DNA of 64,000 nucleotides from Eubacterium sp. (lineage in GTDB: Bacteria; Bacillota; Clostridia; Lachnospirales; Lachnospiraceae). The notes under the pieces are model-generated. The model was not told where the DNA came from, made no database searches, and saw nothing but the letters and a program-made list of their open reading frames with translations. The translations under genes were made by a program, and so were the position numbers. Shown in pieces: positions 27,924-35,022 of the stretch (position 1 is the stretch's first letter; the number at the start of each line of letters is the position of its first letter). The stretch is from NCBI GenBank assembly GCA_017539165.1, contig JAFYHN010000035.1, forward strand, positions 1 through 64,000, given 5' to 3'.

Positions 27924-28553
27924 TTATGTCAAGTAATTGTTGATTTTGTCGAAAGAAAACCCATGCCTGACCAGGAGGTTCATAGCGCGTCTTTTCTCCC
28001 TCTCATCACTCAGATCTCTATCCTTGAACTTCTTCTCCAGAAGAGACCTTATAGCATCGTCTTCAGACATATCTTCATCCTCATAAACCGTATCGAGTAT
28101 ATGTTCGATATCATCGACTTTGATATTCTTCATATCCAGTTCTTTTTTTATGAGCGACCTGCTTTTCTTCTGAAAATAACACCTGATATAGCTTTCTGCG
28201 TATCTTTCATCGTTCAGGTAGTTATATTCATACATCATTTCAATCGTTTCCGCTATTGCATACTCTGGGAACTCTTTTTTCTGAAGCTTAAGTCTTACAT
28301 CGTATGCACAACATTCAGAAACCGAAGCATATGACACTGCCTTATCAAACGCTCTGTCCCTGACAACGTTCATGATCCGAACCAAATAATCGTCAGTAAT
28401 ATCTAAGTTCAGCTCTTCTGAATCCTGATCATCTCTAGTCTTCATCTTAATACCAATCTTCTCAAAATCCGAACGATAAAGCATCCCTACGTATTCATCA
28501 TTTATAAACGTCTGAAAACTCTTGTTTCTTTTTTTTATTCTCAGATGATTCAT
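27924..28553 (-). CDS. recX: RecX family regulatory protein
   Basis: This 209-residue all-helical protein has the RecX repeat pattern, including a YEYNYLNDERYAESYIRCYF block and the LIKKELDMKNI motif. RecX binds RecA filaments and modulates their activity. It starts 12 bp after recA, the usual recA-recX coupling in bacteria. A 60-residue N-terminal extension precedes the first repeat, as in other Firmicutes. Confidence 0.85.
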   Translation of the reverse strand: MNHLRIKKRNKSFQTFINDEYVGMLYRSDFEKIGIKMKTRDDQDSEELNLDITDDYLVRIMNVVRDRAFDKAVSYASVSECCAYDVRLKLQKKEFPEYAIAETIEMMYEYNYLNDERYAESYIRCYFQKKSRSLIKKELDMKNIKVDDIEHILDTVYEDEDMSEDDAIRSLLEKKFKDRDLSDEREKRRAMNLLVRHGFSFDKINNYLT

Positions 28554-28565
28554 ACATTTATACTT

Positions 28566-29612
28566 TTATTCTTCAACTGGAACTGCGTTTTTATCTGATG
28601 CTTCTGCACCATCCTCATCCTTACTGAGATAGATCTTTCTTACCTGGTCTTCAATCTCCTTCATAACATCAGGATTCTCTCTGAGATATGCCTTTGCATT
28701 CTCACGTCCCTGACCTATCTTCTCGCCAAGGTATGCATACCATGCACCTGATTTGTTAACTACATCGCATTTAGCAGCCAGATCGAGAATATCTCCTTCT
28801 CTGGAAATGCCCTCTCCGAACATAATATCGAATTCTGCCTCTTTGAACGGAGGTGCAACCTTATTCTTAACTACTTTAACTCTTGTTCTGTTTCCTACTC
28901 CTTCTCCACCTGTCTTAATGGTTTCAATTCTTCTTACTTCCATTCTGACTGATGCATAGAACTTAAGAGCTCTACCACCTGTAGTTGTCTCCGGATTACC
29001 AAACATAACACCAACTTTCTCACGAAGCTGGTTGATGAAGATAACTACGCAGTTTGTCTTACTGATTACGGCCGTAAGTTTTCTGAGCGCCTGTGACATA
29101 AGTCTTGCATGAAGACCCACATGGCTGTCTCCCATCTCACCATCTATCTCAGCCTTAGGAACAAGTGCAGCAACAGAGTCAATAATCAGCACATCGATAG
29201 CACCTGATCTTACCATAGTCTCTGTGATCTCAAGAGCCTGCTCACCACTATCAGGCTGAGAAATATAAAGGTTATCTATATCAACACCGATATTCTTAGC
29301 ATATACAGGATCAAGAGCATGCTCTGCATCTATAAAACCTGCTATTCCTCCACGCTTCTGAACTTCAGCTACAACATGAAGCGCAACTGTTGTCTTACCA
29401 CTTGATTCAGGACCATAAACTTCAATGATACGTCCTCTAGGCATACCGCCGATTCCGAGTGCTATATCAAGACTGAGTGATCCTGTTGGTACTGCTTCTA
29501 TATTCATATACTTGGTATTGTCACCAAGTTTCATTACTGAACCCTTACCATACTGTTTTTCGATCTGCGCAAGAGCTGCGTCCAACGCTTTGAGTTTTTC
29601 TTCGTTTGCCAT
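28566..29612 (-). CDS. recA: Recombinase RecA
   Basis: This 348-residue protein is a full-length RecA: Walker [10 protein letters not shown] (about 66-74), the [21 protein letters not shown]1/L2 region and an acidic C-terminal tail. It forms filaments on single-stranded DNA for recombination and SOS induction. The ATG at 29612 has AAAGGAG five nt upstream; a longer frame starts at 29633 without support. A possible -10 box TATACT is at 29706-29711 on the minus strand, but the -35 box is poor. Only a half LexA-like site (CGAAC) is visible, so SOS control is not shown. Confidence 0.97.
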   Translation of the reverse strand: MANEEKLKALDAALAQIEKQYGKGSVMKLGDNTKYMNIEAVPTGSLSLDIALGIGGMPRGRIIEVYGPESSGKTTVALHVVAEVQKRGGIAGFIDAEHALDPVYAKNIGVDIDNLYISQPDSGEQALEITETMVRSGAIDVLIIDSVAALVPKAEIDGEMGDSHVGLHARLMSQALRKLTAVISKTNCVVIFINQLREKVGVMFGNPETTTGGRALKFYASVRMEVRRIETIKTGGEGVGNRTRVKVVKNKVAPPFKEAEFDIMFGEGISREGDILDLAAKCDVVNKSGAWYAYLGEKIGQGRENAKAYLRENPDVMKEIEDQVRKIYLSKDEDGAEASDKNAVPVEE

Positions 29613-29689
29613 ATCGACTCCTTTCATCGTCAATCAGACCGACCCCTCATCGTTCTGAAAATCCATTTAAAAAAATTCTTAAAAATGCT

Positions 29690-29718
29690 CTGACGAACAA
29701 AACTTAGTATAGCATAAT
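29690..29718 (+). promoter_or_regulatory. tmcAL promoter, divergent from recA
   Basis: CTGACG (29690-29695) and CATAAT (29713-29718) on the plus strand with 17-bp spacing. It overlaps the probable recA -10 region, so the two divergent genes may compete for polymerase. Confidence 0.45.
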
Positions 29719-29730
29719 GGTTCTAAAAAT

Positions 29731-29767
29731 GCTATTCTTAAGTTCAGAGAATAGCAGTTGTTTTTTT
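29731..29767 (+). promoter_or_regulatory. Terminator-like hairpin in the tmcAL leader
   Basis: GCTATTCT pairs with AGAATAGC around a 9-nt loop and is followed on the plus strand by GTTG and seven T residues. It lies between the predicted promoter and the tmcAL ribosome site, so it could attenuate that gene. Read on the minus strand it lies upstream of recA. Confidence 0.5.
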
Positions 29768-29790
29768 GTAACCTTAAAGGAGACTTTGAT

Positions 29791-31047
29791 ATGTCCATCG
29801 TTGCTGTAATAGCCGAATATAATCCATTTCACAATGGTCATAAATACTTGATAGAACAGGCAAAAAAGCTTACTGATGCAGACAAAGTTATCGCCATTAT
29901 GAGTGGAGACTTCACACAGCGCGGCGTACCCGCCATGGCTGATAAGTATGCTCGCGCCGAGTCCGCAATAATAGGAGGAGTCGACGCTGTATTTGAGCTT
30001 CCGTGTCTCTATGCAACCGGAAGCGCCAGAGACTTTGCTATAGGTGCAGTCGGAATCATTAACAGACTCAACTGTGTTGATTATCTTGTTTTCGGTGCCG
30101 AGAATCCTGAACAGGAAATATTCGAAACGATAGCAGAAATTCTGGCAACCGAACCAGAGGAATATAAAACATGTCTCAGCAAACAACTTGCCAAGGGACT
30201 ATCTTATCCTGCTGCAAGCCAGAACAGTATACAGGAATATATGAATCATCATATGCCCGAAGGTATATCTGGCAAAAAAGACATTCATGATATAATCCTT
30301 AAACCGAACAACATTCTGGCTATCTCATATCTGACAGCACTCAGAATGAATAAGTCAAAAATAAAACCAATAATCGTCCAGAGAAGTGATGAAGGCTATC
30401 TGAATGTTTCACTCTCCGGAAAGTATTCCAGTGCTGCATCTATCAGAATGGCTCTTGAAGGCGGCGAAGATGTATCCACTTATGTTCCGTCCAAATGTCT
30501 GAAGCCATTTAAGAAGTACCAGAATCTTCCCCTTCCGTCACCTGACTGGATGAGTCCATATATAGCTTCAAGACTTATATATGACAGGAATCTCACTTCA
30601 GAAGAAAATGGTCTTGAGAATATAATGGACATGACACCGGAACTTCTAAACAGACTCAGGAAGGCACCTCTTCCTATCAAACATCTGGAACTTTCAGACT
30701 TTCTTAAAACGAGAAATGTAACTATGACAAGAGTGAGCAGAGTAATACTCCACCTGCTTCTTGGAATCACCGTTGAAGATAGAGAGATGGCAAAGAGTCA
30801 GGGATATTCCGAGTACATAAATCTTCTGGCACTCAGAAAAACCAGTTCAGAGGTGATAAATATTATTAAAGAGTCATCCAATCTCACCATCATTAATAAG
30901 AAATCTGAATATCAGCCAGCAACTGATCTTGGAGAAAGAATGTGGCAGATAGATAAGCTGGCAACAGATTTCTACAACCAGCTGATATATGAAAATATCA
31001 ATCTCAGACTACACAATGAACTTACAAGTTCTGTAAAAACTGTATAA
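29791..31047 (+). CDS. tmcAL: tRNA(Met) cytidine acetate ligase (TmcAL)
   Basis: This 418-residue protein is the YlbM/TmcAL family enzyme, which activates acetate with ATP to acetylate C34 of elongator tRNA-Met. The N-terminal nucleotidyltransferase motif NPFHNGH (11-17) and the MSGDFTQRGVPAM segment are clear. The start is the ATG at 29791, preceded by AAAGGAG; the frame extends 11 codons upstream without a better site. It is the only plus-strand gene in the window and diverges from recA. A bidirectional terminator follows at 31074-31102. Confidence 0.93.
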   Translation: MSIVAVIAEYNPFHNGHKYLIEQAKKLTDADKVIAIMSGDFTQRGVPAMADKYARAESAIIGGVDAVFELPCLYATGSARDFAIGAVGIINRLNCVDYLVFGAENPEQEIFETIAEILATEPEEYKTCLSKQLAKGLSYPAASQNSIQEYMNHHMPEGISGKKDIHDIILKPNNILAISYLTALRMNKSKIKPIIVQRSDEGYLNVSLSGKYSSAASIRMALEGGEDVSTYVPSKCLKPFKKYQNLPLPSPDWMSPYIASRLIYDRNLTSEENGLENIMDMTPELLNRLRKAPLPIKHLELSDFLKTRNVTMTRVSRVILHLLLGITVEDREMAKSQGYSEYINLLALRKTSSEVINIIKESSNLTIINKKSEYQPATDLGERMWQIDKLATDFYNQLIYENINLRLHNELTSSVKTV

Positions 31048-31073
31048 ATCAAATATAAAGCATAAGATACAGG

Positions 31074-31102
31074 AAAAGCCCCAGACGTAACTGGGGCTTT
31101 TA
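31074..31102. terminator. Bidirectional terminator after tmcAL
   Basis: AAAAGCCCCAG and CTGGGGCTTTT form a perfect 11-bp stem with a 6-nt loop and A/T flanks, able to stop transcription from both strands. Confidence 0.95.
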
Positions 31103-31161
31103 AAATCCGTTTTTCATTTTTAACTGATCTCCTATGTGGATATATTAGTTGAGTAGTTCGA

Positions 31162-31302
31162 TTAGTTTAAACTTGAATATACATCATATCTTAAATCATC
31201 ATCGTAAGGTCCACAACCATTTAATCCACACATCATTACTGCATAAGATACACGTAACGCAATCTTTAAGATTCTTAAAAGTTCATTTTCCTTATTTTCC
31301 AT
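31162..31302 (-). CDS. Unannotated 46-residue peptide with an amphipathic helix and a CxxxxC motif
   Basis: The ATG at 31302 has a strong AAAGGAG site 8 nt upstream, and 46 codons run to TAA at 31162. The peptide has a charged start, an amphipathic hydrophobic stretch (LLRILKIALRVSYAVMM, 8-24), then C25-GLNG-C30-G-P, and an acidic tail (DDD then LRYDVY). Helix, cysteine motif and acidic tail in that order recall AgrD-type peptide precursors, but no agrB or peptidase is nearby. It lies alone between two terminators (31074-31102 and 31445-31473). No promoter could be fixed. A toxin, lantibiotic-like or regulatory peptide, or a chance frame, are alternatives. Confidence 0.5.
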   Translation of the reverse strand: MENKENELLRILKIALRVSYAVMMCGLNGCGPYDDDLRYDVYSSLN

Positions 31303-31444
31303 AGCAATTTCTCCTTTCATATTTGCTTTGTTTTCTTTGTATGTACAAATAATAAGATATAAACCTTAACAATAATAATCTGAGAAATTAAAAAATGTTC
31401 ACGGCAATCTTAAAAAATTATTAAGACCGCAGCGAACTATGTCA

Positions 31445-31473
31445 AAAGAGCCCCGGTCACCCGGAGCTCTTCT
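31445..31473 (-). terminator. Terminator after the acidic coiled-coil gene
   Basis: AAGAGCTCCGGG and CCGGGGCTCTT form a stem with a short loop, followed by TTGAC on the minus strand. The rest of the 460-bp gap 31048-31508 holds the tmcAL terminator and the small peptide gene. Confidence 0.8.
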
Positions 31474-31508
31474 AAAATAATATATCAAAATGTCTTATGA
31501 CTATTTTC

Positions 31509-32246
31509 TTAGTCATCTAAGAAATCATCATCGTCATCATAATCATCGTAGTCGTCATCATCATCGTAGTCATCATCGTCTACAGATGCAGCACTCGGAC
31601 CAGCCTTCGGCTCATCATAATCATCATAACCTTCATCGTAATCATCATATGAAGCTGTTGCTCCCATAGAAGCAGCCGCTTTAGGATCATTGTTGATGAG
31701 AGAAAGACTTGTCTCAACCTCGTTAAGATTTGTCTCCATTGTATAGATACCATTCTCAAGACTGTCAATGATGCTGTGATAATTCTCCTGCTCTGATTCA
31801 AGTGTAGCCTGAAGGAACTGCTTGATATCTGTTACCTTCTGCTTTGTATAGAGCATAGCGCCCATACGTACTTCAGTAGCTTCAGCTGTCGCATCGTCAA
31901 CAATCTGCTGAGCCTCTGAACGAGCTGACTCAAGAATCTCATTTGCTCTTGCATTTGCAAGTTCTGTTATATGATTGGAATCAACAAGACGATTTGCCTC
32001 GTTTACAGATTCAGAGATAATAGCATCTGATCTTGTTCTAGCTGAAGCAAGTATAGCCTCTTTATTTCGCATTATCTTCTTACATCTTTCAATTTCGCTA
32101 GGAAGCTTGAGCTTAAGTTCATTAAGCATACGTTCCAGCTCATCTTTAGGCACTACGATCTTGTTTGATGAAAGAGGCTGATATTTACAACTTTCAATAA
32201 AAACCTCTATCTCCTCGATCATTTCTTCAACGCCCTGTTTACCCAT
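31509..32246 (-). CDS. Coiled-coil protein with a poly-Asp/Tyr tail
   Basis: This 245-residue protein has a central Ala/Glu-rich coiled coil (about 50-150) resembling DivIVA or ATPase b/H-subunit stalks. After residue about 195 comes an extreme acidic tail, DYDDYDE-type repeats and finally almost only D and Y. The start is the ATG at 32246 with AGGAGG; the longer frame overlaps coaD. It is the last gene of rsmD-coaD and is followed by a terminator. No enzymatic motif is visible; a scaffold or cell-division role is a guess from the fold. The tail is encoded by TCA/TCG trinucleotide repeats (31518-31580) that could vary by slippage. Confidence 0.7.
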   Translation of the reverse strand: MGKQGVEEMIEEIEVFIESCKYQPLSSNKIVVPKDELERMLNELKLKLPSEIERCKKIMRNKEAILASARTRSDAIISESVNEANRLVDSNHITELANARANEILESARSEAQQIVDDATAEATEVRMGAMLYTKQKVTDIKQFLQATLESEQENYHSIIDSLENGIYTMETNLNEVETSLSLINNDPKAAASMGATASYDDYDEGYDDYDEPKAGPSAASVDDDDYDDDDDYDDYDDDDDFLDD

Positions 32247-32269
32247 GTTAAAGTCCTCCTGTACTTTTT

Positions 32270-32758
32270 TTAAAGACTGTTCTTTACCTTCTCTTCTATA
32301 TATGGTAGTACGGCTTTTGGTACGAGACACTCAACGGATCGACCGTATGACGCTATCTCCCTCACCATACTCGAACTTATAAAAGATAACTTTGGATCTG
32401 TTGCTAAAAACAACGTGTCAATATCAGGTGACACCTGATGAATGCCCTGAGCCATCTGAATCTCCGGCCCTGCATCAGTTGCACCCCTGAGTCCTCTGAT
32501 AATAACTCCGGCACCTTGTTCCTTCACATAATCAACCAGCAGACCCTGATATGAATCCACATATACGTTGTCTAACTCTCCGACAACATCTTTTAACATA
32601 TTAACACGTTCATCGTGAGAAAACAACGGAGTTTTTTTAGACGCATTATTCAGAATGCACACTATAACTTTATCAAATATTTTTGATGATCTTCTAATAA
32701 TATCTACATGTCCCAGGGTAACCGGATCAAAGCTCCCCGGATAAACTGCTGTAATCAC
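32270..32758 (-). CDS. coaD: Phosphopantetheine adenylyltransferase
   Basis: This 162-residue enzyme makes dephospho-CoA from 4'-phosphopantetheine and ATP. The GSFDPVTLGHVD nucleotidyltransferase motif and the FISSSMVREIA signature are present. The start is taken as GTG at 32758, whose codon overlaps the rsmD stop in a GTGA arrangement, with AAGGAG 5 nt before it; this gives the usual N-terminus (VITAVYPGSFDP). rsmD-coaD translation coupling is common in Firmicutes. Confidence 0.95.
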   Translation of the reverse strand: MITAVYPGSFDPVTLGHVDIIRRSSKIFDKVIVCILNNASKKTPLFSHDERVNMLKDVVGELDNVYVDSYQGLLVDYVKEQGAGVIIRGLRGATDAGPEIQMAQGIHQVSPDIDTLFLATDPKLSFISSSMVREIASYGRSVECLVPKAVLPYIEEKVKNSL

Positions 32759-33312
32759 TCTGTCTCCTTCAAGCATAAGAATACATGCTTATTTGTTTTA
32801 TAGTTTTTAGTCTTGTATATCCTGAACTGGGTATCGGAAATGTACTCCAGATCCTCTTCCAGTTTAGCCTCAACTATTATGATAACATCCTGATTCTTGA
32901 ACTTCTTGGTATCAAGAATCTCGATAGCCTGTTTTTCAAGTCCCATGCTGTATGGTGGATCGATAAATATAATGTCGAAATCTATCATTGGAAGCCTCCT
33001 GAGATAACTCAGTGCATCACCTCTGATAATATCGGATTCATTTTCAAACTTAGTAAAATGAACATTCTGCTTAACTATATCGAGTGCCTCTCTGCTATTC
33101 TCAATAAATACAGCATGTTTAGCACCTCTGGACAAAGCCTCTATACCAACAGCCCCGCTCCCCGCAAAGAGATCCAGAAATCTGCTGTTAGGAACATCCA
33201 TCTGTATACAGTTGAATAATGTTTCTTTATATTTATCTGCCGTAGGACGGGTAGCATCTCCTTCTAATGTCTTAAGAGGAAGACTCCGTCTTGAACCCGC
33301 GATTACTCTCAT
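32755..33312 (-). CDS. rsmD: 16S rRNA (guanine-966-N2)-methyltransferase
   Basis: This 185-residue enzyme methylates G966 of 16S rRNA. Motif I FLDLFAGSGAVGIEAL and the catalytic IIFIDPPYSMG are visible, with the N-terminal MRVIAGSRRS typical of the family. It is the first gene of a unit continuing to coaD and the acidic coiled-coil protein. A promoter at 33376-33405 and a perfect palindrome at 33347-33360 lie in its leader. Confidence 0.95.
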   Translation of the reverse strand: MRVIAGSRRSLPLKTLEGDATRPTADKYKETLFNCIQMDVPNSRFLDLFAGSGAVGIEALSRGAKHAVFIENSREALDIVKQNVHFTKFENESDIIRGDALSYLRRLPMIDFDIIFIDPPYSMGLEKQAIEILDTKKFKNQDVIIIVEAKLEEDLEYISDTQFRIYKTKNYKTNKHVFLCLKETE

Positions 33313-33346
33313 AATATCATTTCCTTATGTATGATCATGATTCTCA

Positions 33347-33360
33347 TTGTGATATCACAA
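33347..33360. promoter_or_regulatory. Perfect 14-bp palindrome in the rsmD leader
   Basis: TTGTGATATCACAA lies just downstream of the predicted transcript start (about +9 to +22). TGTGA/TCACA half-sites recall CRP/FNR-family or GntR-type operators, but the spacing is shorter than a CRP site. Confidence 0.45.
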
Positions 33361-33375
33361 CAAAAACCACCCCAT

Positions 33376-33405
33376 ACTATACCACAAAACGCTCTTTCAT
33401 TTCAA
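33376..33405 (-). promoter_or_regulatory. rsmD-coaD promoter
   Basis: TTGAAA (33400-33405) and TATAGT (33376-33381) with 18-bp spacing, immediately after the cellulase stop codon. No terminator for the cellulase gene is visible. Confidence 0.65.
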
Positions 33406-33417
33406 GTCGTTGTTGCT

Positions 33418-35022
33418 TTACTGACTCATCTCAGACTTAAGCCAGATTCCGGTTTCTGAAAGATCATCATCCTTCCATCCTGAAGTCTTATCACAGGATG
33501 GATCAATCAGAGAAGAAGTCTCATTCTTATTTGCCAGGTTCCAACCAGCATATGACATATTGCATTCATCAATCATGTCAAACCATTCATCCGCAGAATC
33601 ATAATCGATACCACCGTTTCCAGAAGCATCACAGATACTGAACTCGGAAATGAACACGCATAGTCCCTTGTCTCTGGCTGCCTTTACTTTATCTCGTATA
33701 TTGTCCTTATGCGTAGCCGCATAGAAATGTACAGCATAGCATATATTATACTGATCTGTTATAGGATCTTCAGCAGCTATATCAACATCCTGCGACCAGG
33801 TCGGTGTACCAACTATGATCACAGCGTCTTTATCATTTGCTCTTATCACAGGAATTATCTTCTCAGCATATTCTTTGATGTCCGCCCACGAAGTACTTCC
33901 ATTAGGTTCATTACATATCTCGTAGAGAACATTTTCATAATTTGCATACTTAGATGACATTTCATCGAAGAACGAAACAGCTTCATCCTCATTGATCTGA
34001 GGATTATTATCACTCAGTATATGCCAATCGATTATTGCATACATCCCAAGATCAGAAGCATATTCAACACCGTCACTGACGAGCTTCTTCAACTTATCCT
34101 TGTCACCATCCTGGCAGTAACCACCCGACTCGCCTGTATACATAGCAAGTCTTATCAGATTGGCGCCCCATTCATCTCTTAGTGTCCTGAAGCCTTCCTT
34201 ATCTACATACTGAGGGAACCACGCAAGGCCATGTGTACTGACACCTTTAAGCTGATAAGGTTTTCCATCCTTATCAACGATATCAGTTTCCTTAACCGAA
34301 AGTGATCCGTGATTAGCCAGAGGAGTTCCCGTTTCTGCTTCCTTCTTCTCCTTCTTTGTCTTTTCCTTCTCTTCCTTCGATCTAGTAGTAGGCTCTTCCT
34401 TTTCTGTAGTATAGAGCTTTCCGTCTATATACACTTCTGCAGTCTTATCAGAAGTGCCAGCATCCTGACTTTTGAACTTGGCCTGAAATCCGAAATTTAT
34501 CGTAGACTTTGCAGCCAATGTCTCATTATAGTCAACAGCGGTACAATATAACGTGTCTCCTTTTATATTATACTTTGCATTCCATCCATCTCCCATCTTT
34601 GCACCTTCGAAGCCGGATATCCTTATCTCCCAGTCTTTCAGGTCTTCAGATGAAGTGTTATGAATATCAACGTTGTACTGATATACAAAGTCATTTCCAT
34701 CCTGCCAGTTATTTTCAGGTGAAATAGTCACATAGCACGCATATTTCTTAGAATCAGAAGCCTTATTCTCGTCTTTCTTACCGTCATCCGTTTTATCTTC
34801 TTTAGCTTCTTTTTCGTCATCAGTTTCTTTATTATCTTCCTCTGTTACCTCTTCGGTATTCTTCTCTGTTTCTTCCTCTGTTTTTACCTCAGTTGTAGCA
34901 GTAGTTTTTTCCTCTGCCTTTTCTGACTTATTTATATTTTCATTTATTATGATATACGCCACAAGTACCAGAATGATAAATGCCATAAAGGCGATTACAA
35001 CTTTAAAATTTAACTTATCCAT
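33418..35022 (-). CDS. Membrane-anchored GH5 cellulase with CBM2-like domain
   Basis: This 534-residue protein starts with an uncleaved-looking membrane helix (about 7-26). Next come a Thr/Glu/Lys/Asp-rich linker (27-92), a beta-rich CBM2-like cellulose-binding domain (about 94-185), a second charged linker (205-237) and a GH5 (GH5_2-like) catalytic domain (about 240-534). The acid/base E372 is in YEICNEPNG and the nucleophile E460 is in VFISEFS. It should cut cellulose or beta-glucans at the cell surface and release cellobiose-type products. The start codon directly follows the recG stop, and recG carries its ribosome site. The arrangement makes it co-transcribed with recG. Confidence 0.9.
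   Translation of the reverse strand: MDKLNFKVVIAFMAFIILVLVAYIIINENINKSEKAEEKTTATTEVKTEEETEKNTEEVTEEDNKETDDEKEAKEDKTDDGKKDENKASDSKKYACYVTISPENNWQDGNDFVYQYNVDIHNTSSEDLKDWEIRISGFEGAKMGDGWNAKYNIKGDTLYCTAVDYNETLAAKSTINFGFQAKFKSQDAGTSDKTAEVYIDGKLYTTEKEEPTTRSKEEKEKTKKEKKEAETGTPLANHGSLSVKETDIVDKDGKPYQLKGVSTHGLAWFPQYVDKEGFRTLRDEWGANLIRLAMYTGESGGYCQDGDKDKLKKLVSDGVEYASDLGMYAIIDWHILSDNNPQINEDEAVSFFDEMSSKYANYENVLYEICNEPNGSTSWADIKEYAEKIIPVIRANDKDAVIIVGTPTWSQDVDIAAEDPITDQYNICYAVHFYAATHKDNIRDKVKAARDKGLCVFISEFSICDASGNGGIDYDSADEWFDMIDECNMSYAGWNLANKNETSSLIDPSCDKTSGWKDDDLSETGIWLKSEMSQ

Noticed and set aside
29613-29712. LexA (SOS) box before recA
   Set aside because: Only a half-site CGAAC is visible; the partner half does not match the CGAAC-N4-GTTCG pattern.
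29704-30186. 160-codon minus-strand frame overlapping tmcAL
   Set aside because: It is antisense to the clear tmcAL gene and has no ribosome site or known fold.
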